Assembly (NCBI GenBank): GCA_003385635.1
Contig: QQUY01000001.1
Span: forward strand, 1,279,001-1,343,000
Origin: Acidobacteriota bacterium
GTDB taxonomy: Bacteria > Acidobacteriota > Blastocatellia > Pyrinomonadales > Pyrinomonadaceae
DNA length: 64,000 nucleotides
Reading direction: 5' to 3'
In this document: positions 22,248 to 30,275 of the stretch, in pieces
How the letters are laid out: every line of letters starts with the position of its first letter
Numbering within the stretch: position 1 is the first letter of the stretch
The notes under the pieces: model-generated
What the model was told of the DNA's origin: nothing
Database searches by the model: none
What the model saw: the letters and a program-made list of their open reading frames with translations, nothing else
Translations under genes and position numbers: made by a program

Positions 22248-22344
22248 TTACCACAAAGATCGCCAAGGTTCACACAAAGGTCACCGAGAAAATCTCGGCA
22301 GCCTTCGTGTTCTTTGTGAATACCTTCGTGACCTTTGTGGTTAA
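22248..22344. repeat. 97-bp imperfect palindrome built of ACAAAGGTCAC-like units
   Basis: The left arm (22248-22288) repeats an ACAAAG-GTC motif; the right arm (22301-22344) is largely its reverse complement, ending CTTTGTGGTTAA. The centre has CCGAGA and TCTCGG three bases apart. It sits in the ftsH-cupin gap (22093-22673). A weaker related stretch (ACCACGAAGAGG) follows near 22383. It resembles dispersed intergenic elements of many environmental bacteria, but no transposase is present. Confidence 0.8.
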
Positions 22345-22673
22345 CTTTGCGTTTGCAGTAATGAATCGCGAAGAACACTTCACCACGAAGAGGAACGAAG
22401 TAACACTAAGAATCAGTGATCCGAATGCCAAGACAACTGTTCATCGTTCATTGTCGGCAGTAGTGGTAGCCGGAGACAAATGTAGGTAAATCGTCCTCGC
22501 TCATCCGTGGCCAATTCCCTTCGCGATCTAAACGCACTAACCATGTAAGAGGGCCGGTCGCTACCGCTCCCGGTACTGATTTCATTGGTCGATGATCGTT
22601 GAGAACTGATCAATGTCGCTTCGGCTCCTTTCTGTTATGATTGTCGGAGTTTGCCTGCCTCAGCGTATTTGTC
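22345..22673. other. Gap before the cupin gene with no gene seen
   Basis: No frame with a believable protein is found on either strand. An extended -10-like TGTTATGAT lies at 22632-22640, 33 bp before the cupin gene, with no good -35. The rest looks like degenerate sequence next to the palindromic element. Confidence 0.5.
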
Positions 22674-23507
22674 ATGACGGAACCCAAGTCTGAAAAAAAG
22701 ATGTTATCGCGCCGCGAGTTCGGCAGTCTGGCACTGGGATCGATCGCGACGATCGCGTTTAGCCAGACGCTTCTGTCAGCGTGCAGCACAAATGAAGGGG
22801 TGGCCGAAGCGACGCCTCGGATCATAGGACCAAAGGCTGCGCCGATCGTAAGACACTGGGTCCTTGAGCTTCAGGAGATCAGCTCGGATCTCCGTTCGTC
22901 ATCGATCCCCGTGAGGATGTGGCAGGAGAAGATCGAAGCTCTATTTTCGAGGATTGAGCTGAAAGACCTCCTCAAGGATATAGATTTCGAAACTCTGAGA
23001 AAGCGGGTCGAGATGCCTGATCTCGGAGTCGGGACCGCTCCGGTCGTCTTTCCTGTGATCGATGGTCTTCCTGAAAAAACCGTTTTCGTGAAGAAGATAT
23101 TCGGGATGAAGAAAGGAAGGGCAATCGTGCCTCACGGGCATAGCAATATGGCATCTGCGCATTTGATCCTCGCCGGCGGATTTCATATGCGGCATTTTGA
23201 GAAGCTTGAAGATAAAGGTGATTCGCTCTTGATCAGGCCGACGCTCGACAAAAACGTCAAGCCTGGAGATGCTTCATCGATCTCGGACGAAAAAGACAAT
23301 GTCCATTGGTTTATCGCTGAATCAGATGAATCCTACACGTTTGACGTAATCATGCTCGATCTGGCAGGAAAGAAATACGACATTCATAATCTTGATATCG
23401 AGAAAGCGGAGACAGCTGGAAACGGCGACCTGCGTGCGCCGAAGATCGACGTCAACAAGGCTCTGAAGAAGTACGGCAAACAGCATCACGGGGAACAATC
23501 GTCTTGA
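22674..23507 (+). CDS. Tat-type lipoprotein with cupin-like domain
   Basis: 277 residues. The N-terminus has twin arginines (SRREFG, residues 12-17), a hydrophobic stretch and a lipobox ending LLSAC with Cys37, so it appears to be exported folded by the Tat system and lipidated. Residues about 125-240 look like a cupin barrel: IVPHGHSNMASAHLILAGG, followed by HMRHFEK and later DNVHWFIAES. These His residues could bind a metal, which would explain Tat export. The stop overlaps the folP start (TGATG), implying coupled translation. An upstream frame extension to 22641 lacks support. Function unknown. Confidence 0.8.
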   Translation: MTEPKSEKKMLSRREFGSLALGSIATIAFSQTLLSACSTNEGVAEATPRIIGPKAAPIVRHWVLELQEISSDLRSSSIPVRMWQEKIEALFSRIELKDLLKDIDFETLRKRVEMPDLGVGTAPVVFPVIDGLPEKTVFVKKIFGMKKGRAIVPHGHSNMASAHLILAGGFHMRHFEKLEDKGDSLLIRPTLDKNVKPGDASSISDEKDNVHWFIAESDESYTFDVIMLDLAGKKYDIHNLDIEKAETAGNGDLRAPKIDVNKALKKYGKQHHGEQSS

Positions 23508-24367
23508 TGCCGGATAGCCAGCTGGGATTGGTCTGGAAAACCTCGCGGCGGATTCTGGACTTGGGTTCGAAGCCGCTGCTGATGGCGATCATCAATGTTA
23601 CGCCCGACAGTTTTTCCGACGGCGGTGCATATCTTGAACTAGACGCAGCGATTGCGGCGGCCGAAAAGGCCCTGGAAGAGGGAGCCGATATCATTGATAT
23701 CGGGGGTGAATCGACACGGCCCGGATCGAGAAGGGTGAGCGTCGAAGAAGAGTCCGAAAGGATCGTTCCACTTGTTGAGGATCTTGCGCGTAGATTTGAA
23801 GCCCCGATTTCCGTCGACACTTCAAAGGCAGAAGTTGCAAGGCGGGCTCTAAATGCCGGTGCAGAGATAATCAACGACATTTCTGCGTTTCGATTCGATC
23901 CGGGTGTCGCAGCCGTTTGCGCGGAATCAGGCGCGGGAATAGTGCTGATGCATTCCAGAGGAGCGTTTGAAGAGATGCACTCAAAGGAGCCTGTTCCGGA
24001 TATATTCAAAGAACTCGTCGAAAGCCTCTCTGAAAGTGTACAAACAGGACTGGACGCAGGTATCGCAGAAGAAAGCATCGTGATCGATCCCGGTATTGGC
24101 TTTGGAAAGAGTTTTGAACAGAACCTTGAACTAGTCGGGGCAAGTGACCGCTTGAGAGCAGAGATTAATGGATTTCCGGTGTTGATCGGGGTCTCGAGAA
24201 AATCGTTTATCGGCAGGATCCTCGATGACGCTCCGGTTTCGAATCGTCTCCACGGCACTTTGGCGGCAAATGCAGTCGCATTGATGGGCGGTGCAAATGT
24301 TGTTCGTGTTCACGATGTCGGGCCGCATTTTGACCTGATACAAGTGCTGGGGGCCTTACGGAAATGA
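23507..24367 (+). CDS. folP: Dihydropteroate synthase
   Basis: 286 residues. Joins para-aminobenzoate to the pterin pyrophosphate in folate synthesis; target of sulfonamides. Seen: LLMAIINVTPDSFSDGG near 25-41, IIDIGGESTRPGS near 63-75, SVDTSKAEVA near 104-113, GAEIINDISAFRFD near 120-133, DPGIGFGK near 188-195 and GVSRKSFIG near 225. It overlaps the upstream cupin gene by one base and the downstream membrane-protein gene by four bases, so all three are translated from one message. pabB, which makes the substrate, is 4 kb away. Confidence 0.97.
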   Translation: MPDSQLGLVWKTSRRILDLGSKPLLMAIINVTPDSFSDGGAYLELDAAIAAAEKALEEGADIIDIGGESTRPGSRRVSVEEESERIVPLVEDLARRFEAPISVDTSKAEVARRALNAGAEIINDISAFRFDPGVAAVCAESGAGIVLMHSRGAFEEMHSKEPVPDIFKELVESLSESVQTGLDAGIAEESIVIDPGIGFGKSFEQNLELVGASDRLRAEINGFPVLIGVSRKSFIGRILDDAPVSNRLHGTLAANAVALMGGANVVRVHDVGPHFDLIQVLGALRK

Positions 24368-24978
24368 ACGTAGAAGCGGCAAGTAGGAAGATCGGATCGC
24401 TTTTAATAGCGATCGCTTTGGCTGCAGGTCAGGCAATGGGTGATGTCGCTCCGCCGCCGGGATATTCTGCCGTTGGCAACGGACTCGAACTTAGGGCGGT
24501 AGGCGACCTTTCAACCTATCGGTTTTTCCTCATCGACGGCTCGGGGGAAGCTCAGGAAATTCAGTTCGAAGGTTCAAGACCGGTTCTTATCTCCCCGGAT
24601 GGTCGCGGGGGTCCGTCCAGATACTGTACGCTTTGGGCGATCGCGGCAGATGAGATGAAAGGTAAAGAGCTTGGTTCTCTAGACGGACGACTTCTCTCCG
24701 GGCAGTTTGCAAGCCAGACAAGGCTTCTGGATCACAATTTCAGAAAAGACGTAAACGTGCTCCAGTCAGGCAGCGAGCACAAGGAAAGTTTCGAGATCGC
24801 GATGAACTCTGAGAAGGGAAGACCGTTTGCCCGGCCCTTTGGAAATAGTTCCGGAAATTCGGTCGGTATCTCCTATTTCCTGATCGCCGGCGGTGTCGGA
24901 GGATTCCTGATCTTCATCGCGGTTGCCGTGATGGGGATCTGGCTTTTCCGACGGTCACGAAAGAAGTCCCAAGCGTAG
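24364..24978 (+). CDS. Exported single-pass membrane protein, unknown function
   Basis: 204 residues. Signal peptide at residues 1-26 (LLIAIALAAGQAMGD), an extracytoplasmic beta-rich domain (about 27-165) and one transmembrane segment (about 170-193) ending in a basic tail RRSRKKSQ. This gives a C-in topology, with the domain outside the inner membrane. I do not recognise a family. It overlaps the folP stop by four bases (ATGA) and is followed 19 bp later by lptE, so it is part of the folP-lptE-holA run. Confidence 0.8.
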   Translation: MNVEAASRKIGSLLIAIALAAGQAMGDVAPPPGYSAVGNGLELRAVGDLSTYRFFLIDGSGEAQEIQFEGSRPVLISPDGRGGPSRYCTLWAIAADEMKGKELGSLDGRLLSGQFASQTRLLDHNFRKDVNVLQSGSEHKESFEIAMNSEKGRPFARPFGNSSGNSVGISYFLIAGGVGGFLIFIAVAVMGIWLFRRSRKKSQA

Positions 24979-24997
24979 TACAATAGTCCGAACAACG

Positions 24998-25564
24998 ATG
25001 AAGTATTTGAAGTTCTTACCCAGATTTGCCGGATTGGCAGTTGTTGCTTTCTTGACCGTCGGAGCCGCTGATTGCTATAAGCCCGTCACAAATTCCGGTC
25101 TTCCCAAGCACATAAAACGTGTCGCAGTTCCCGCCTTTCAGTTTGAAGCGACCGGTGCGCGATACCGGGTCTCATCACGGTTTACCGATGCCGTTATCCG
25201 CGAGATGTTGAAGCGAGGCCGCGGTCTGAAAGTGCAGGGGACCAGAGAAGGCGCAGATGCAGTGGTCGAAGGCACGATCCGAGACTTCAGTTTCACAGGT
25301 GTACTGCTTGACAGGGAGGGCCGGTCACGCGTGTACGAGGTCGTGGTCACTTCTGCAGTAACGATAACGGACCTGAAAGAGAACAAGGTGATATACGACA
25401 ATCAGAATTTTGTATTCCGCGATTCCTTCGAATTCAGTGAGGACCCAAGATCCTTTTTTAACGAAGAGGATCCTGCTGTCGAACGAATGGCTAAGGCGTT
25501 CGCAGCCTCGGTCATCTCCACCGTCGTGAACGGGATCGGCGTAAGAGAAGAAAAAGGCAACTAA
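24998..25564 (+). CDS. lptE: LptE-like LPS-assembly protein
   Basis: 188 residues. LptE plugs the LptD barrel and helps insert lipopolysaccharide in the outer membrane. After an N-terminal hydrophobic signal (residues 8-26), the KRVAVPAFQFEATGARYRVSSRFTDAVIREML stretch (about 39-70), the AVVEGTIRDFSF segment and the C-terminal helix with AFAASVISTVVNGI fit the family. Holding directly before holA, as in E. coli, supports the call. The putative lipobox reads GAADC, with Asp instead of Gly/Ala/Ser before Cys27, so lipidation is uncertain. Confidence 0.8.
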   Translation: MKYLKFLPRFAGLAVVAFLTVGAADCYKPVTNSGLPKHIKRVAVPAFQFEATGARYRVSSRFTDAVIREMLKRGRGLKVQGTREGADAVVEGTIRDFSFTGVLLDREGRSRVYEVVVTSAVTITDLKENKVIYDNQNFVFRDSFEFSEDPRSFFNEEDPAVERMAKAFAASVISTVVNGIGVREEKGN

Positions 25565-25586
25565 GCCCGGGACGACTTTCCCTCAA

Positions 25587-26618
25587 ATGAAGATCCTCGC
25601 CGCGCAGGACCTCAGGAACAGCCTCAGAAGGAAGGAGATCGCTCCGGTCTATCTACTCTTCGGCCCCGAGGGCTATCAAAGAAACCTGGCAGCACAAGCC
25701 ATCTCGGATATAGCCCTCAAAGGTGCTCATCTGCGCGAATTCAACGAATCAGAGATCAGCTTGAACGCTGAGCCGGTCGGATCCGCGATCGCAGCTTCGG
25801 AGCAGCTTCCGATGATGGCAGACAAGCGGGTAGTGCGGGTTACCGATGTTGTGATATCGACCAACAAGCAGGCGTGCAATTTTACAGAGGAAGATGCCGA
25901 AGCCATCGAATCGTACCTGAAGGACCCAAGCGGTTCAACGGTTCTAATCCTCGTTGCTGACGAGATCGACAAGCGGCTAAAGGCAGCAAAGGTTCTGATA
26001 GAACACTGTACCGCGGTCGAGTTCAGTCGTCTTGCGGAACCTGAGCTGGTTGCTTTTGCAAAGGATAAACTAAAAGATCTGGATGCAACGGCGGAAGAGA
26101 ATGTGGTCAAAGAGATCGTTGCTCACGTGGGAGACGACCTCAGGAAACTATCTCTCGAGATCGAAAAGCTTGCTGTAGCCGCTTATCCGGATGGGGTTAT
26201 AACTCGTGAACTGGTTGAGCATCTCGTACCGAACTCCCGTGAGCTGACGAATTTTGAGCTGACGGATCACCTGCTTGAGAATCGGAAGACCCGCGCACTT
26301 CAAGTGCTTAAGAAAATTCTTGACGATGGAGCAGAGCCGCTAATGCTTCTCGGTTTGATCGGAAGTAATTTTCACAGGCTTCTTCTTGCGAAAGAGCTTA
26401 TGAACGAAGGCGTCCCGCGGTCTGAGGTCGTCAGGTCTCTAAGGCTCCCTTATAAAAAACAGGAACCGTTTTTGGCACTTGCCAGAAAGACCGAGCGAGA
26501 GAAGTTCTCGGAGATATTAAAGAAGATCGCCGACACCGATCTCGCGATCAAAACCTCCCTTGGAACGCCAAGGATGCAGATCGAAATGCTCGTTTGCGAA
26601 CTCGCCTCAATGCACTGA
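25587..26618 (+). CDS. holA: DNA polymerase III subunit delta
   Basis: 343 residues. Opens the beta sliding clamp as part of the clamp loader. N-terminal domain begins PVYLLFGPEGYQRNLAAQAI, typical of delta; the middle domain includes ELVAFAKDKL and KLSLEIEKLA, and the C-terminal helical domain includes LLGLIGSNFHRLLLAKEL. No functional P-loop, as expected for delta. It follows lptE by 22 bp. Length is normal for the family. Confidence 0.93.
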   Translation: MKILAAQDLRNSLRRKEIAPVYLLFGPEGYQRNLAAQAISDIALKGAHLREFNESEISLNAEPVGSAIAASEQLPMMADKRVVRVTDVVISTNKQACNFTEEDAEAIESYLKDPSGSTVLILVADEIDKRLKAAKVLIEHCTAVEFSRLAEPELVAFAKDKLKDLDATAEENVVKEIVAHVGDDLRKLSLEIEKLAVAAYPDGVITRELVEHLVPNSRELTNFELTDHLLENRKTRALQVLKKILDDGAEPLMLLGLIGSNFHRLLLAKELMNEGVPRSEVVRSLRLPYKKQEPFLALARKTEREKFSEILKKIADTDLAIKTSLGTPRMQIEMLVCELASMH

Positions 26619-26646
26619 CGCAGCGCCAAGACTCAATACGATCAAT

Positions 26647-27381
26647 ATGTCCAGAAGGCTTTTTATCATTTTCTCGCTCTTGATCATCCCTGCATTTGCT
26701 GCTTGTAGCCCACAGGGCACGGACTCTTCTCCGAATGCTACTACCCCTGAGCCGGCACTGAATGGAGCCGCAGAGTCCACCCCGCCAAGGGAAAAGTACA
26801 GCCGCGAGATCGGTGATTCCAACGGACTGATCGTACTGTCAGAATCCTATGGTGAGAACGACACGGTCAGGATATACAACAAGGGCGGCGCGGTCTGGTA
26901 CGAGTTCTCGTACTATGATGAGGCCGCATTCGATGAACTTGAGAGCATAAACACGGATTTTCGGCCGTTTAGTTTCCATCCCGATTACCTTGTTCTTGCG
27001 ATGCGGGTGGTCGGCGAGGACAGCGCGCTTTACGAAGTCGTCGTGAACGAGGAGTCAGACCTCAGAAAATTCGTGCGAAAGAACGATCCCGTCCTTAAGT
27101 ACGAAGAATTCGGAGAGCATCTAAAAACCGTCTACGCGATCGATTTTGATACTCAGAAGAACCCTGTGCTGTCGCAGCCGGACGGCGAGCCGGTAATGAT
27201 CGAGTATTCGAAAGTCAGGATATTCAAGCCGGAAGAAGCTGATGGCGACTGGGTCAAGATCAGCTGGCAATTGGCGGAAGCATCGGCCGGGAACGCGGAA
27301 TCGATAGCAATGCAGAACGAAGGCTGGATCCGTTGGAAAGACGGATCGAAGATGATCGTTGAGATCTACTACGTCGCATAA
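26647..27381 (+). CDS. Lipoprotein of unknown function
   Basis: 244 residues from the ATG at 26647; the frame extends further upstream into holA, but that part is a shadow. Residues 1-20 are a lipoprotein signal ending AFAAC (Cys20), followed by a Ser/Thr/Pro/Ala-rich linker (21-55). The remainder is an acidic beta-rich domain with a YDEAAFDELESI stretch and a DGDWVKISWQLAE segment. No family is recognised. It is the last gene of the run that starts at the cupin gene, before a shared terminator with rpsT. Confidence 0.78.
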   Translation: MSRRLFIIFSLLIIPAFAACSPQGTDSSPNATTPEPALNGAAESTPPREKYSREIGDSNGLIVLSESYGENDTVRIYNKGGAVWYEFSYYDEAAFDELESINTDFRPFSFHPDYLVLAMRVVGEDSALYEVVVNEESDLRKFVRKNDPVLKYEEFGEHLKTVYAIDFDTQKNPVLSQPDGEPVMIEYSKVRIFKPEEADGDWVKISWQLAEASAGNAESIAMQNEGWIRWKDGSKMIVEIYYVA

Positions 27382-27421
27382 CGAAAAAAAACGGAAGCGA
27401 ACCTGCTCGAAGTCCGCTTCC
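27382..27421 (-). terminator. Terminator between the lipoprotein gene and rpsT
   Basis: GGAAGCG (27393-27399) pairs with CGCTTCC (27415-27421). On the minus strand it is followed by eight T (27391-27383), a strong terminator for rpsT. On the plus strand only a weak T-run follows, but it may also stop the convergent lipoprotein transcript. Confidence 0.88.
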
Positions 27422-27455
27422 TTAGTTCAAAGGAGAAAAGATGAAGCTCAGGCTC

Positions 27456-27722
27456 TTAGCCTGCAAGCTCATTGACGTGCCGGGTAAGCCTCGACTTATA
27501 CCTGGCCGCGGTATTCTTATGGAGAATATTCTTGTTGACCATCTTGTCTATCAAAGAGATGGTCGGCTGAAGCTGCTCTTGTGAAGCCTGCTTGTCACCT
27601 TCCGACAGAGCCGCCCTCAGTTTTTTGATCTGGGTTCTCAGGCTGCTTCGGCTGCTGCGGTTGATCGCACGACGCCTTTCGTTCTGTCTGATCCTCTTCT
27701 TAGCTGATTGATGATTAGCCAT
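27456..27722 (-). CDS. rpsT: 30S ribosomal protein S20
   Basis: 88 residues. Binds 16S rRNA early in small-subunit assembly. Strongly basic and helical; MANHQSAKKRIRQNERRRA at the N-terminus and KGMVNK-like MVNKNILHKNTAARYKSRL at the C-terminus are clear family features. Length is normal. It ends in a strong terminator and stands upstream of no close partner; the J-domain gene begins about 90 bp upstream in transcription order. Confidence 0.97.
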   Translation of the reverse strand: MANHQSAKKRIRQNERRRAINRSSRSSLRTQIKKLRAALSEGDKQASQEQLQPTISLIDKMVNKNILHKNTAARYKSRLTRHVNELAG

Positions 27723-27813
27723 TTAATAGCTCCGTATTCGGTTAAATAATTGCGTCAACGAAATTTCTAAGTATAGGTTTGGGAAGGGGACGTGTCAAGC
27801 ATCGAATAAGGCC

Positions 27814-28620
27814 TCAAACGTGGTCCGTGCGGACCGCAATCCGGTGCAGGATATCGACCAGCAAAACCACTATCGGCGGATAAAAGATCAGTTCCGGCGT
27901 TAACTGGTCCGCGAACATGCCGGGAAAGAGCGGGCTCGGCCCCAGACCGAATATCGACCGCAACAGAAGACCGATCGCGACGCACAGACCCGTTCCAACT
28001 ACTAGAAAGACGACCGCCGAAGATCTTGAGTATGGGCGGTTCTCTTCTTCGATCCCCTCAAGTATCGAATCGTGAATGTCCTCGGCGGAATACGTGTACC
28101 TTTCGAAGGACGCCTGGAGCCTTTTTGCGAGATGCAGTATGCCGACCACAAAGAGCGTTACGATCGCGATCTTTCCGAGTACGTTCGAATTGATCCAGAA
28201 CTGAGGCTTGAACGCGGCGGCAAAAATCGTTGAGACGAAGAGCGCGACGACAGGGAAGATCGTTCTCTGAAGCGCCATCTGTTCTTTTCTTTCTTCCGCG
28301 ACCATTCGGTCTATGATCGCGTTGTAGCGCCTCTCGTACGCCATCTGGCGGACCTTTCTGGCGTGCGGATTGTCGGAATTGAAGACCGTATCCGGCTCGG
28401 AAAACCTTTTTCTAAGTCGTAGCTTGTCGTAGTCTGCCCGTTCCTTCGGATTGCTCAGAACCTGATACGCTTTTGCGATATGCGCAAACTCCCTCGACGC
28501 GTTCGGGTCACCGTCATTCAGGTCGGGGTGCTTTCGCCTCGCGAGCCTTCGATAAGCCGAACGGATCTCAGCCCGCGAAGCATTGTTCGAGACCTTCAAG
28601 ACTTTGTAGTAATCGACCAT
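27814..28620 (-). CDS. Membrane-anchored J-domain protein
   Basis: 268 residues. The N-terminal J domain (residues 1 to about 68) has the HPD motif at 31-33, which stimulates Hsp70 ATPase. After a charged helix come about three to four hydrophobic segments (about 118-140, 148-168, 203-228 and 237-262). So it is a J protein fixed to the inner membrane, with the J domain in the cytoplasm by the positive-inside rule. It lacks the G/F and zinc regions of DnaJ. It may recruit DnaK to a membrane process; the partner is unknown. Confidence 0.88.
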   Translation of the reverse strand: MVDYYKVLKVSNNASRAEIRSAYRRLARRKHPDLNDGDPNASREFAHIAKAYQVLSNPKERADYDKLRLRKRFSEPDTVFNSDNPHARKVRQMAYERRYNAIIDRMVAEERKEQMALQRTIFPVVALFVSTIFAAAFKPQFWINSNVLGKIAIVTLFVVGILHLAKRLQASFERYTYSAEDIHDSILEGIEEENRPYSRSSAVVFLVVGTGLCVAIGLLLRSIFGLGPSPLFPGMFADQLTPELIFYPPIVVLLVDILHRIAVRTDHV

Positions 28621-28771
28621 TACGAGGAAAAAATGAGGGACATTCTGGCTGCGAAAGAACTTCCGGCCGGGTGTGTCCTAACCCCACAATCTTAGCACAA
28701 CATCAGTGGAAATGAGCCGTAAGGGAAATCGTTCAGGAGATTTCCTTTTGTTCCCGGGATACGACCATAAG

Positions 28772-30184
28772 TCAGGTTGATTGTTCCGTTGCGGATCGGG
28801 TTGGCTGTTTATCAACTGTTGTATCGCCTGACGCCCCAAGAGCGCTTAGAATGGCCTTGGCCTTATCGAGGCTTTCCGCGTACTCGGCCAAAGGATCGCT
28901 GTCGATCACTACCCCGCCCCCGACGTTGAACTCGGCATATCCGTCCTTAACGACAACTGTTCTGATCGCAACGTTCAGATCGTAACAACGGTCGGCGTTC
29001 GGCACACCTGCGGACACCTCCGAATTCCAAAGCTTGTCCAACTCTGGAAACAACGATCTGCTGAACGCGAAGCCTATCGAGCCCATCGAAAGACCCCTTG
29101 GTGAAGGTTCAAGCTCTTTGATGATCTGCATCGTACGGATCTTGGGACAGCCGGTTATTGAACCGCACGGAAAAGCAGCAGTGAGGATATCTTTGATACC
29201 GGTTACTGGCTTTAAATCGCCTGAGATTCTGGAGACCAGATGAAACAACGTCGGGAGTTCCTGCACCTCGCAAAGCGAATCTACCCTTACCGATCCATAA
29301 AGACAGACCCTGCCCAGATCGTTTCTGAGAAGGTCCGTGATCATCGTGTTCTCGGCCCTGTCTTTGCTACTAGTGATCAGATCTCTCAGGTTCTCCCGAT
29401 CAATTGCACGCTTTCCGTTACGAGGTCGGGTCCCTTTGATCGGAGCCGCTTCGATCCGGTGCTTTCCGTCAACGAAACTCGTTCGCAGGAATCTTTCTGG
29501 TGAGATACTGACAACCTGATCTTCGCCGCGGTCGATGAAAGCAGAAAATGCTGCCGGGTGATTAACCCTCAGGTCTGCGTAAAGATGTCTCGCCATACGG
29601 TCGGGACCGACCGGGACCCTGATCTTTTGAGTAAGGTTGGTCTGATAAGTATCCCCGGCCCTTATGTACTCAAGTATGGTTTCCACCTTGTGGATGTACT
29701 CGTCTTTTTTGATCTCGAACTCTGGTTCGACTTCATCTGCCGGGATTGGCGTGTGAAAAGGCGCGCCGTTATTTTCTCCTAGAGCTTCGAGAGTGCTACG
29801 AATTCCTCTTTCCGAGCCGGCGAGGAAAGTCTCGCCTGTAGAGTATCGGTGGATGACGAGAGCGTCGAAAGCAGCCGCGAATATTCCTGTATTCTCGCAT
29901 CCGCCCGGCCATCCGGAAACCCCTTGAAGTTCTGAGCCAAGCTCGTATGACAGAGTAAAAAAGGTAGCAGGGGCTTCTTGCTCAAACCTCGCGAAGGTAC
30001 TCAAAGCGCTTTCAGGTAGATCCGGATTTGATTGAATACTGGTGGAAGGAGCTATTCCGGCGATCAACAATCCACCTCCCCAGCCTTCTGTTCCGCAGCT
30101 GTCCAGCAAGCAGACTTGTTTGAACTCGGACTGGGCGAGAAGCCTTGAAACAAGCTGTTCGGAAGTGAGATCGAGACGCTTCAC
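28772..30184 (-). CDS. pabB: Aminodeoxychorismate synthase component I
   Basis: 470 residues starting at GTG (30184). Makes 4-amino-4-deoxychorismate from chorismate and glutamine-derived ammonia, toward para-aminobenzoate and folate. The chorismate-binding domain fills the C-terminal half: YQTNLTQKIRV near 180, the PIKGTRPR motif (the Lys distinguishes PabB from TrpE, which has PIAGT), TDLLRNDLGRV and the PCGSITGCPKIRTMQII stretch. The usual GAPK is GCPK here. No glutamine amidotransferase (pabA) or pabC is in the window. Product feeds folP. Confidence 0.9.
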   Translation of the reverse strand: MKRLDLTSEQLVSRLLAQSEFKQVCLLDSCGTEGWGGGLLIAGIAPSTSIQSNPDLPESALSTFARFEQEAPATFFTLSYELGSELQGVSGWPGGCENTGIFAAAFDALVIHRYSTGETFLAGSERGIRSTLEALGENNGAPFHTPIPADEVEPEFEIKKDEYIHKVETILEYIRAGDTYQTNLTQKIRVPVGPDRMARHLYADLRVNHPAAFSAFIDRGEDQVVSISPERFLRTSFVDGKHRIEAAPIKGTRPRNGKRAIDRENLRDLITSSKDRAENTMITDLLRNDLGRVCLYGSVRVDSLCEVQELPTLFHLVSRISGDLKPVTGIKDILTAAFPCGSITGCPKIRTMQIIKELEPSPRGLSMGSIGFAFSRSLFPELDKLWNSEVSAGVPNADRCYDLNVAIRTVVVKDGYAEFNVGGGVVIDSDPLAEYAESLDKAKAILSALGASGDTTVDKQPTRSATEQST

Positions 30185-30275
30185 GCCCGAATCTTAGCAC
30201 GCATACGGCGTTTTCAATACGGACGCTTATGTCGTAATATGGCGCAATTAAAGCTACTTCCCGCCCCCTGAACAT

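Noticed and set aside
22248-22344. Insertion sequence end or MITE
   Set aside because: No transposase, no target-site duplication seen, and arms are made of internal short repeats.
28772-30184. TrpE (anthranilate synthase) instead of PabB
   Set aside because: The PIKGT motif with Lys is the PabB hallmark; no trp genes are near.
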